A DNA stretch of 64,000 nt, taken from assembly GCA_038373865.1 (NCBI GenBank), contig JAXGGA010004464.1:24156-88155 (forward strand), written 5' to 3'. The notes under the pieces were generated by a model that was not told where the DNA came from, ran no database searches, and saw only the letters and a list, made by a program, of their open reading frames with translations. A program made the translations under genes and the position numbers. Shown here piece by piece: positions 12,867 through 23,500 of this stretch; the first letter of the stretch is position 1; every line of letters starts with the position of its first letter. The stretch comes from Uloborus plumipes (lineage: Eukaryota; Arthropoda; Arachnida; Araneae; Uloboridae).

Positions 12867-12960
12867 TAGTTGGGGCAAACCTAACCTGGCAGCATTATGA
12901 AGGGCACGCAGATCCTATTTACAGCATTACAACACTGTCAGGTGAGGTTTGCCAGCTACA
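12867..12960. repeat. Small MITE-like inverted repeat
   Basis: 'tagttggggcaaacctaacc' and an inverted partner ending near 12960 enclose a CTGGCAG core. Related to the better preserved copy at 27068-27165. Confidence 0.5.
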
Positions 12961-13107
12961 GTTTCTATTTAATATGATGTGTGATGTCACACTAGTTGTC
13001 CCCCTCCCCCCCCTTGTCTCAAATTGTGACGAGCCCCTCTGCCTCCCCCCCCCTAAAGCGAGACATCATTTGAGGACAGCCCTCAAGTAAAAAAGAACAC
13101 ATGCAAG

Positions 13108-13605
13108 TCACACAGTCAAAACAGAATGCTCGGAACAGCGGTCTGCCCCGTCTCCTTGCAGACGGTTAGCTAAGCATTCCAATTCTCTCAACCCGTGCTT
13201 GGACAGCTCGAATTTATGCGCCACCAGAGTCCTGTAAAAATGAACTGCGAAAGCCAGAAGCAGCAGCACCACCGGGAATAGCACCACAGTGGTGGCCCAG
13301 GCGGCGGTGAAGCTGAACTCAAAGAACTTGACCCAGCACAGGATCGCGATCTCAAGCAGAAACAGCAGGATTCCGAATACTGTGGAGAAGGCCCAGGCCG
13401 TCTCTATGTAGTAGTGGAGCTTCTCGTGTGGGGACTCAGATATGGAGCAGGGGGCGCTGGTGACGGCCTCTATGTGTGGCAGGATGCATGTGGATATGAG
13501 TAGTGCGAGCATGTGGACTGCGACTAACAGCGTGGTACAGACGCAAAATGTGATGAGCAGGGCTTCAGGGACTTCCTGGCTCAGTTGTACTTCAACCATG
13601 GCAAC
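13108..13605 (-). CDS. Orai: Orai exon 2 (terminal)
   Basis: Acceptor cccAG at 13607-13606; 165 codons plus a stop at 13110-13108. It encodes the selectivity filter, TM2-TM4 and the C-terminal helix. The TM3-TM4 loop is short ([10 protein letters not shown]), as in insect Orai. Confidence 0.96.
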   Translation of the reverse strand, partial: VAMVEVQLSQEVPEALLITFCVCTTLLVAVHMLALLISTCILPHIEAVTSAPCSISESPHEKLHYYIETAWAFSTVFGILLFLLEIAILCWVKFFEFSFTAAWATTVVLFPVVLLLLAFAVHFYRTLVAHKFELSKHGLRELECLANRLQGDGADRCSEHSVLTV

Positions 13606-16600
13606 CTGGGAAAGATACTAGTTTTCTGTGATGCGCACAAAATGATCAGGCAAGTAGAAATATTGTTACAAATTTTGTAAATAGTAATTATTTTCATACT
13701 GCTTTATTATTAATTTGTTAAATTTGCTGTTAATCGCATTAATCTTTGCTTAAAATTATTACTGTTTTGTTGTAACCTTACATGTAAGTTGTTTTTCCTA
13801 CCTTGCACCACATTTGGTGAAAAATTACTAGGCCGTGCCAAGCTTGGCAACATTTGATGTCATTTTGAACAGGACTAGAAATTATAATTCATACTGAAGG
13901 ACAACCCCTTGTAACTTTTGCAATTTTAAAATCTTTCCCTCTATGTAAACAACCGCCTGAATCAAATATAAAAAGCAGAAAAGGAACATTCGTTTTTGAA
14001 TGGGATTTTTCTCGTGTTCACTAGTAACTTACAGAATGATCTATAGCAGTTACTGACCGCTGCCTAAAAAACCAAATGCTGCCTTATTTGCTGTTACAGT
14101 AGCGATTTTCATTGTCATTCACTCTGAAATATTTTGAATGACTCTATTAAACCATATTACTTAATTACATTTCTACGATAAGGTTACCATAGCTTTAGAT
14201 AACAAAAAGAGTGCAGACATTTTCAACATTGATTTTCATAAAGCTTTCGATAAGGTACCGTACGTTGCTCTTTTCAGTAAATTAACTAATATAGGAGGGA
14301 ATATTTTAACATGGGTTAGCAATTGACTGGCTGAAAGGAAATAAAGAGTAGTTGTAGGGGAAATTATTTTAACTGGAGTGAGTTTTTAGTGGGGTTCCTC
14401 AAGGATCAGTTTTAGAGCCCCTTTTGTTCATTATTTTCATGAATGACATTCATGAAAATATTTCTGAAAATATTAACTGCTTTGCTTATGATATCATAGT
14501 CATGAATATTGTAGAAAATGATGAACAAGTAAATCAGTTGCAAGAAGATTTGGATCATATTTCTAAGTCGGCGGACAGGTTGGTTGAGGCAGTAAATGCT
14601 GGGAAATGTCAAATACTGCATTTAGGTCATGGAAATAAGCATACAAGCTATTATTTACAAGGTTTAGTCATTAGTCAGGCAGAAAATGTTACTGATCTGC
14701 GAATGAAATAAAGCAGGATTTCAAGTTTTGTCAACAGAGCAGCATAGCTAGTAACAAAGCTAATAGGATACTCAAATGTATCAATAGATCTATTTCAAGT
14801 AAATTGAGAGGTTCTTCTTCCTGCATATATAAGTTCGGTAAGGCCACAATTGGAGTATGCTGTTCAGCTCCAGTCCTCTTATTTTAAGAAAGGTATTAAT
14901 TCATTGGAAAGAGCTCAAAGGACCGACTAGTACAGTTAAAACAGTTACGAGTAATTTCAAAGTTATTTAATTTTTAAATTATTCATAAAACAATATTCCA
15001 CTTCAAATTTATTACAATTGGCAACAGTTAATTATTTTTCTGAAAAGTGTATTTTTTAAATACAATTATCAAAAAGATATATAAATAAATAAACAAATAA
15101 ATAAATTAATTAAAAAAAAAATAATTACGAAAGAAATGTAAAAAAGTCTTGAATGAAACTTATCTTTTCTACCTGAGATTATATTTAATAAAAATTTCCA
15201 CCACAATATTTTTTTACTTTTAACTTAAATGTTTCACCTTTAAAAAAGAGTCATCCAAAAGTAAGTAAAAAATTGAAGCATATTAAATTCTTTTCACGCG
15301 ATCAAATTTTGGAAATCTGCATGTCACATTCATAGTATTCAGAAAACATATGATGTCCTTAATTTAATTGAAGTTAAATCTAAAAACCCAGAATACAAAG
15401 AAATATTTGAATCAGTAGTTGACTGCTGTCCAAATACTTTCTTATGATGTTAACAATATAGGTCACAGGGGTGATTGTGAGTTCATAAAAAAATACATGA
15501 AAGTTTTAAAGAAAAAGTGTGGGGGGGGGGGGGGTAGTGTTTTTTTAAAAACCAAGGCCCCTATTACTTAAGCACACCTAATTTTATATTCCTCTCATAA
15601 ACTAACACATTTCATATATTCATCAAATAGTTTTTAGTCAAAATATTGCACGTATGCATTTAATTAAATTGTAAATGAGTAATAAAGTTACTTTGTGCTG
15701 GTGATTATTCCAATTATCTCCAGAAAATATTTTAAGGAGAAAGCAAAAGTCTAACAGAATTACTGTTTGTTGTGCGAAAGCATTTATAAAGTAATGAAAG
15801 TTGCATTTGTCTCCTAACTAAGAGTAATAAGTGTCAAAAGTGAGAAAAATTTGATTCTCATATCAGATGCAAATAAAATAATTTATTAAGGTAAAACAAA
15901 ACAATTAGAATTTTCATCTTAACATTTCTATTTGATGAATATTATAATAATTATCGGTATATAATCATCGAAAATTCGAAAAAGAAAAATCAGAAGGTGG
16001 GAAGAAATATTTTATTTCCGGTATTTTCGAAGATGAAAATACCAGAATCGATCATGAAAATACCGGAAATCCGGTAAAATACCGGAACACAATCACCCCT
16101 GATGTCAGTAAATTACAGATATTTAATACTACTAGGTGACCCGTGCGGAATTCCGCAAAAAAAAAAAAAAACTCTAAACTTAAAATTTAATACGACAATT
16201 TTTATTGGCTTCATTTGCACAACATCGCCATCTACTGCCGTCGTTCTGACAACTTTTCAAAGAGATCAAAGACACGTTCACTTTTACAACTACTACAAAA
16301 GTGATACCCTATATTAAAATCAAATACCCAAGGCTATTACTAAACTAAATACTAACGTTATCGCAAAACTACCATAGTATTTTGAAACAATAAAAGTTAC
16401 AATTAAGGTTTACCGAGCTAAGCCTTGGCTTGAAATGTCGCATTTAAAATTGATTTGAGCAACAATGTAACGATTTTGACAGTTGAGCAAAAAATTTAAC
16501 TTTTTCAAACTTCAATCGCTTATAAGTCGCTTAAACGTGGATTTTCGAGATTCTCGTTACGCGGCGCTAGCGGAGAAACGTTCTAAAGAACGCATTTTTT

Positions 16601-17160
16601 TTAATCATTCGAATGAAATCAAAATGGAGACGATACGACAATTATTTCGCTAGATAGAGTCAATTTTGTGCCCAAAAATTGAAGTTCGAATAAAAAACGA
16701 ACCGACACTTTTTAGAGGGTGGGTCTAATTTTCGTCAATAGCCCGAGGGATAAGCTTCAAAATCATAAATTTTCATGCAATTCGATAAAGAAATGAGCGA
16801 GTTTCGACCGGGTATAGGATTCGGCTTAGAGAAATAATATATGGAGATTCATACCCCTTATGAGTTATTAGAGAAGTAATATTAGAGAAAATATGTATGC
16901 ATAAAAAACGTAACAGCGAAATCAATGAGATAAACACAATTTAATCCTAATAAAAGAACAGTTCAAAAGACAACGCACTACAAAGTAGGGAACTCATATG
17001 CGCATGGAGTCAGAGAAATTCATTTATAGCAAAAACAATTTTTCGATCATACCATGGCGAAACCTGCTAGCAACGCAGAAGTTCTGCTGGAAGCCTTCAA
17101 TTTAGCTTTACTCAAATGTAATCTCCGCCAGGATAAATTTGTATGAGTGTCTGACTCCAT
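13108..17160 (-). CDS. Orai: Orai calcium-release-activated calcium channel (2 exons)
   Basis: Coding joins 17053-17160 to 13108-13605 (minus), 201 aa. Orai is the plasma-membrane pore subunit opened by STIM after ER calcium depletion. The protein shows the N-terminal pore helix [20 protein letters not shown] (residues 10-29; R26 matches human R91), the selectivity Glu E41 in AMVEVQL, TM2 at about 53-76 with H67, TM3 with E121 (human E190), TM4 with P147 (human P245), and a short C-terminal helix [11 protein letters not shown] for STIM contact. The frame has an in-frame TAA 15 codons upstream of ATG 17160, so the start is firm. Exon 1 ends GFAM|gtatga and exon 2 begins cccag|VAMVEV, phase 0. 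It is shorter than typical Orai proteins because the N-terminus is only 10 residues before SWRR. The usual acidic cluster after the filter is reduced to SQEVPE. It lies head to head with ISCU. Confidence 0.95.
14170..14940 (+). pseudogene. Dead LINE reverse transcriptase fragment
   Basis: Across three frames the translation gives [18 protein letters not shown], a damaged W-x-SGVPQGS region, then [22 protein letters not shown] in place of the catalytic FADD block, and [15 protein letters not shown] with [11 protein letters not shown]. The motif order is that of a non-LTR retrotransposon RT, most like CR1/Jockey-type elements. Internal stops, frameshifts and the D-to-Y change at the catalytic pair show it is inactive. 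It lies in the Orai intron, opposite to Orai. Confidence 0.88.
15466..16101. mobile_element. Probable hAT element
   Basis: CAGGGGTGATTGTG at 15466 is mirrored by CACAATCACCCCTG ending at 16101. The flanks ATAGGTCA and ATGTCAGT match only partly, so the target duplication is not clean. It includes a G15 run near 15521 and a 'taccggaaatccggtaaaatacc' block near its right end. Confidence 0.6.
16132..16847 (-). mobile_element. Non-autonomous Helitron
   Basis: On the minus strand it starts A|TCTCCATATATTATTTC (16847) and ends with hairpin gcggaattccgc plus acgggtcacCTAG (16132), followed by T. It lies in the Orai intron, about 200 bp from exon 1. Confidence 0.75.
17053..17160 (-). CDS. Orai: Orai exon 1
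   Basis: Start ATG at 17160-17158; 36 codons ending GFAM, followed on the minus strand by donor GTATGA (17052 downward). It encodes the cytosolic N-terminus and the start of TM1. Confidence 0.93.
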
Positions 17161-17487
17161 AATTCTTAATATTGATGGTTTTATGACGTTCAAGCAGTTG
17201 TTTTAAACTGCAGTCGCGCTTCAATGTTTACATTTTGCAGACATATGTATTAAAATCTTGTTGCCAAAGTTAAAAGACTTATTAATAAATATTTCAATAC
17301 ATAAAACTAATTCATGTATTGCCCTAGTTTAATGAGTACAACATGTTTTCCTTGGACATATATCTTTCATTCATGTGATTTTTTTCATTTATTTTATTAT
17401 TTCCTATTTATTTTGCATAATTATTCAATAAAAGTTATTTAATGTATTTGGCAATAGCAGTTCAAATATTGCAAAACATACACAAAC
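17161..17487. promoter_or_regulatory. Shared head-to-head promoter region, Orai / ISCU
   Basis: 327 bp separate the two start codons and must hold both 5' UTRs and probably both promoters. It is AT-rich with no repeat. A near-CRE 'atgacgttc' lies near 17183 by the Orai start. No TATA box is decisive among many AT runs. Bidirectional promoter use is inference from the spacing. Confidence 0.6.
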
Positions 17488-17586
17488 ATGGCGTTTATTC
17501 GTAAAATTTCAAGAAGTTTGAGTCCTTTTTCACGGCAAAATAATGCATTACCTTTTATCAACAGCACAGTTTTGTATCATCAGAAG
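17488..17586 (+). CDS. ISCU: ISCU exon 1
   Basis: ATG at 17488; 33 codons to LYHQK, donor GTATAT at 17587. Encodes the mitochondrial targeting peptide. Confidence 0.95.
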
Positions 17587-20500
17587 GTATATAATGCTTC
17601 ATTTAACATTTTTGTGCTATTAAACGCAGTAGAATCTCTTAGAAATTCGCATTCCAGGAATATACGCATTTGTGTTTCAGTCTCTTAAACTGTCGGCATC
17701 AGTGTTTCATATTTTAATGTGCAATTGTTTTGGTACTTTGTATAAAAAGTGTTTTATTCCTTTTTTCGCTGTTTTTCCTTTTGTGCTATAAATTGTCTGT
17801 TTTGCTATGAATGTTTTTTAAGGTAAATTTTTACTGTCGAATTTTTTGCACAATGTTAATTTTTTTTTGAAAAAACTGTAATCCTAGGTGATTGATCATT
17901 ACGAAAATCCTCGAAACGTTGGCTCCTTGGACAAAAATGACAAGCATGTAGGAACTGGTCTGGTCGGTGCTCCTGCTTGTGGAGATGTCATGAAGTTGCA
18001 GGTACCTGTCTAGAATTGCAATTGACGATTTCTTCTAATTAATCATACATTTTTCTGAGCATAAATTATGTATTTACAACATAAATTATAGCCCCTTTAA
18101 TTTTTGTACATTCTTAAATTTTCTCTTAATTTGAGCTTCTTTTCTGAAAATTAGATGTGGTGTTTAAAATATGTTTTTATTCAAAAAAGTTTTATTATTA
18201 TGTTTTGACGTCCATGGCCAAGCAGGAAGGGGGGAGGGGGTAGTTATGTAATTGTAACTTCAATTTTTGCAAAGGAATCAATGCAGTTTTTTCTAGGATT
18301 TGATTATATCTGAGACTTTTGAAAAGGATTGTTGAAATCTTCAACTTCTAGGTTGGCTTAGTATTCTTAAATTGATTTTTGTTTTAATTGAATTTACACT
18401 ATTTAAATTGTAAAGTGCAGAAGATGTTTGTTCAGATAAATGAGATGTATAAAAAGTGAGAGTCAAAGCAATTGTTGCAAAAAATCCGATGGTTGTCGGC
18501 GTCAACAACATTGAGCATATTAGAACTGATTGGAGCTGATAATTCGCGGTGCTGTGATGGCACAGATTCTGAAAACCAGTTTTGCATAAAAAAAATCGGA
18601 TTGAAATGTGAATAGTCCTAAAGCAACAATTTGGGGTCAAAGCTCAAGTTGTCCCCACACCTGATCTTTATTTTCAAAACTATGTTACTATATTTTAGTA
18701 GTTGAATCGGTGATGTGTGTAGTGAAGTTGGAATGAGGTGAAGAGTTATAAATTAATCCCGCCCCCCACCCCCACGGAGAACTTAAAGAATGTATACATA
18801 TGCAATACACCGCCAACTCGACTATTTCGATCCATTGACCGCTGTATCGAGCTTATTCTGCTCTCATCAGCATGGAATACGAAAGTACTCGAGTTGGAGA
18901 CAAAAATCCTCTGTTTGTGTGCATGGGTCAATCTAGAGATAAATTTAGTCCGTTAAAGGACCCTTCACAAAATTCAGTTACTCAAAAGGGATCCTTCACA
19001 AAATTCAGTCACTCAAAAATGTACCTTTCACAAGAATTCCACACTCGAAAACAGACTCTTCACAGAAATCCAAGCTTAAAGAACAATCGGAATATTTCTT
19101 GCCGTAACTATTTTTCACTAAATTACGAATTAGTTTTCACAAAATTCCAAAAACAAGACCTTGGTCACATATCCTGGATTAACCCCTGGTGTGAAACTTT
19201 TTCAATCATGAAAGATTTCTTTCAATGCCACTGCCATGAAGTGACCCTATATATTAGGGTGGGCCAAATATGGCTTTTTTTTTTTTTTTTTTTTTGATGA
19301 TGGGTGTTGCGGAAAAGATGCCACTGGGGGAGCAAAGTGCACACAAAAAATTTGAAATTTTTTGGTTAATTTCTTAATCTGTTGTAATTGTGTTGAATTT
19401 TGAAAAAAATACAATTTCTTGAGATTTTTAACAAATTTTTAAAAAACTTTTATTTTTTTAGGTAAAAATTGGTAAGGCAGAAAAGGTGCCATTAGGAGCA
19501 TAAAATTCACTCAAAAAATTTGAGCTCTATCGTATAATTTCTTCATCTTCCTAAAATGCATAGAAGTTTTGGCAATTTCCTGTTTTATCCCACGTTTTTA
19601 ATAAATTTTATCGAAACATTAAAATGCTAATTTCCCCACATATCAATCTTTTATCTTAAATAATTGCATTGTTTGTCACATATGATGCATTTTTGATTTT
19701 TGGTGCCAATAAATTAACTACTTATTGCTTATAAATTTTTAAATTTGAAATATGCCATTAAAAATTATTGCAGTTCTCTGTTTGGCTTATCTTAAAAGCC
19801 ATCCAGAACAACCCAGAGCTTGCTCCTAATCACTTGTAAATATTTCGAAATAAGAACAAAGTTGTTATTCTTCAACTAATAACAGTTGGGTTAACGTTAT
19901 AACAGTGAAAAAATAATTGTTGTTGCTGGTGTTGAAAAATAAATATAAACGCAGAAAGAATTGCAGAATTTAATGAGCGTTTTTCATATGATTGAGCTGC
20001 CAATCTGACACCTTATAATTAGATAAACTACTGGACCTAAGCTGATAGCAGGGGCGATTCAAACATTTTTGTAAAGGTTCACACTACAGTTTCCAGTGTT
20101 ATACCTCATAAAATATCAGTTGAGGAAAACAAAGCATGTAATCTTAAACCTTCTTCAAAATATCCTACAACATTGCACAGTAATATTTTTATAATATTCT
20201 ATTAAATTAACATTTTTTTGATAAAAATTAACTATCACAAAAACTATAAATATGCAAATTATAAATAGTCTGCAAGCAATGAATATTGGAATTAAAGAAT
20301 TCTCCAAAAAAATAAAGTTTAACATTTTTCACTCATAATGCATGCATAAAATGTTTGCTCCATTGAAAGCAAGATTAATAATGGTTGCGCAATTGATAAA
20401 ATTTGTTTCTCATCATCACAGAGGGGTCAACTGCCTCTTTGACCACCCCCTGAATCTGCCTTTAGCTGATAGGATGCGAAGACCAACTTATATGCAACCA

Positions 20501-23500
20501 TTCTAGGCTACTCCTGTCACTTTACATGGGCAAAAGGAATAAACAATACTGAAAAATTGAGCATGGATCCAAAAGTACATACTATGTGCAACTGTTTTAA
20601 CTGGACTGTGCTCTCCAGAGCTTCAATACTGCAAAACAGATCCTATTACGTAGTCTAAGTTGCTCACAAATGCCTACAGAACTCTTTGCTTGCACTCCAT
20701 TGCCTTAAAACCTATGGAAGCCTTAAGATATCTTGCACTGCTAGTAATATGGTTTGCCCATATGAGTCGCCTAATGAAACGCTCAGCAGTGCAAAGGGAT
20801 TTTGCTTTTAGACAAATCAATAACAAGTCCATCCTGAGAATTCCCAACAATGCAACCTCAGGAATGGTAACAGAAGAAGACCAAGATATCAAAGCATTGT
20901 TATGAAAATTAATTGGGAAAAACTAGCAATTAAAAAAGCAACAATAATAATAAGAACAAACAAATTCAAGAATATAAGATTCAGAAATTAAAATTTAGAG
21001 CTAGGGATAGCTAAGATCTATTTGATTGGGTTATCGACCAATATTAGTAAACCTCCGATAACGAAGCGTCTTTTGTCACATAAACTAAACTTAGTATCCC
21101 AAACTATTTTAAATCTATAGTCTCCTTTAGATGTTCTTACGTTAGCTAGGAATTAAAATACTATTAAAATGGTGGCAGAGGCCAAAAATGGACATAACAG
21201 ACTCTTCATTAATCCTTTTGTTATAGCAAATTTATAATAGGAGTAAAGATACTGAAATACAAAAATTCAACTCTAAAAGTATTTTTGTTGCTTAAAACAG
21301 TGTAGATAAATTACGCTGTTGGGAATTGGAAAAGAAATTTTCTGTAAATTCACCCTCTCTGCGGTAAGTTCTTGGCTGTTTTTCTTTTAGTTTTGAACAC
21401 AAAGCTAGCAGAGCTAGCAAAGCTAGCAATTTTCTAATAGCATATTTCAAATTTTGAAATTTATAAACAGTAAGTAGCTAATTTATTAGCACCAAACATC
21501 TAAAAGTGCATCATATGTGACAAACAATACAATTATTTTAGATAAATGTGGGGAAAACAGCATTTTAACATTTCGAAAAAATTAATTAAAAATGTGAGAA
21601 AAAACAGAAAATTTCCAAAACTTTTATGCATTTGTGGAAGAGGAAGAAATTACCACAGCCCTCAAATTTTTGAGTAAATTTTATGCCTCTAATGGCACTT
21701 TTTTCGCCTTACCAATTGTCGAAACTAAAAAAATAAAAGTTTTTTTAATAATTTGCTGAAAATCTCAAAAAATTGCATTTTTTCCCTAAATTAAACTCAA
21801 TTGCGGCAGATCAAGAAATTAACCAAAAATTTTCCAATTTTTTGTGTGCACTTTGCTTCCCCAATGGTACCTTTTCCGCAATACCCATCATCGAAATAAA
21901 ATAAAGTTTTTTTTGCCCTACCCTACTATATATGTGCCAGAAAAAGACCATATAAAGGCCCTATTTTTCAATTTGCTGGAAGAGTGGCATAAGTATATAT
22001 ATAGTATATGTATATATATATAATGTGTGTACAGTGCGTCGCAAAAGTTTAAGCACAACCGAAATCTTTTGATAAGACGAAAAGTATACATCAAAAAGCT
22101 TTGAAATTTTTACTGTAATTAAACAAACAGCTTACAAATCCATGTTTCGAATTAAGAAACGATTCATAGAAATTAAAATACGATTACATGATAAAATCAA
22201 AATTTTGCTGTCGCAAAAGTTTAAGCACAAAAACGGAATATATATTTTTTAGAAAGCATAAAAGTCTTTTAGTAGTCTATGGTATTACCGTTGCATCCGA
22301 TGAGTTCGAATATGCGATTTTTCATCGATAGAACGAGATTATGGAAGGTTTCGGGAGTTAGTCTGTACCAGTCTTCCTCGATTGCAGATTTAAGCTCTTG
22401 AACAGAGCAATACTGCTTCCCATTCGGGTATACGTCACGTGCGAGAATTCCCCAGATGTTTTCTATGGGATTTAGATCCGGGCTGAGTGCTGGCCAGTTC
22501 ATTACACTAATATTTTGACAAGCAAGGGATTCTTTCGTACTACGGGAATTGTGTATTGAAGCGTTGTCTTGCTGAAAAATCCAATCATGACCACCTAGGA
22601 CTTCACCAAATGGTAACAAATGCTTTCTCAGGGTATCTTGATACCTTTCTGAATTTTGTCTACCCTTTAGAAAGCTAAGAGAAGTTTGTCCGTTGAAGCA
22701 AAAAGCGCCCCATACCATGACTGAGCCACCACCATGTTGCCTACTGAATACGCACTTCGGATTTTTCCTCAAGTCACGGCAGTAGTATGAGAACCCATCT
22801 GGACCGTTTAAATTCCATTTTTTTTTCATCAGAGAACACAACAAAAATCCATTTGTCACTATTATGTATATGATGTTAGCCCACTGCAGTCTTGCTTGCT
22901 TGTGACACTTTTTCAGAAAAGGTTTGCGAGCTAACTTTTGTTTTTTTGATAAATCCTAATTCTTTTATTCGTCTGCTTATGGTATCACGTGATAATTTTG
23001 TTAAAAGTCTAGTTTTTATTTGATTGAGTGACACATTTTCAGTTAAGGCCAGTTTTTCAATTCTTCTATCTTCACGAGAGGTAGTTTTTCTCGGTCTTCC
23101 TGAGCGAAACACAGGTTTAAATTGATTTCCATGTTTCAGAACATTATAAATACCACGTTTAGATCGATTTAAAATCACTGAAATTTGCATAACAGAGTTA
23201 CCTTCTGCTTTCAGCTTCCAGAGTTTCACAACTTCTTCAGACGAGAACTGTAGTGACTTCGGCATCTTGATAACACTTTAAGCCATTGCTACACTATATA
23301 ACTCATTCAAAAGAACCGCACTGGTTCTTCACGCATCACGTTTCAAAAGATATTTGCATAAAATCTGATCTGTGCATAAACTTTTGCGACAGCCAAAAAA
23401 ATATCTTTTGTATTTTCTGATTTTCATTGCGGTTAAATTTTTCAAAACTTCAAACACTTAATTAGGATCATAGTAGCTACTTACAGTATAAATATGAAAG

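Larger units (their letters stand above)
9960..13107 (-). other. Probable 3' UTR of Orai
   Basis: No other gene was seen between the Orai stop codon and the Helitron at 9959. Plus-strand TTTATT near 10085 gives a minus-strand AATAAA followed by a T/G-rich stretch, a reasonable poly(A) site. A pair of related blocks at about 10280-10340 and 10385-10450 (both with 'gagttatgta') is unexplained. Assignment to the Orai transcript is inference; transcript reads would decide it. Confidence 0.35.

Noticed and set aside
17488..17688. ISCU first exon read through to 66 codons
   Set aside because: The frame runs past a clear GT donor at 17587; the next exon continues the ISCU homology.
18872..19297. 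141-codon open frame on the plus strand
   Set aside because: Kept open by a 31-bp tandem repeat and a poly-T run at its end; no domain and no splice context in the ISCU intron.
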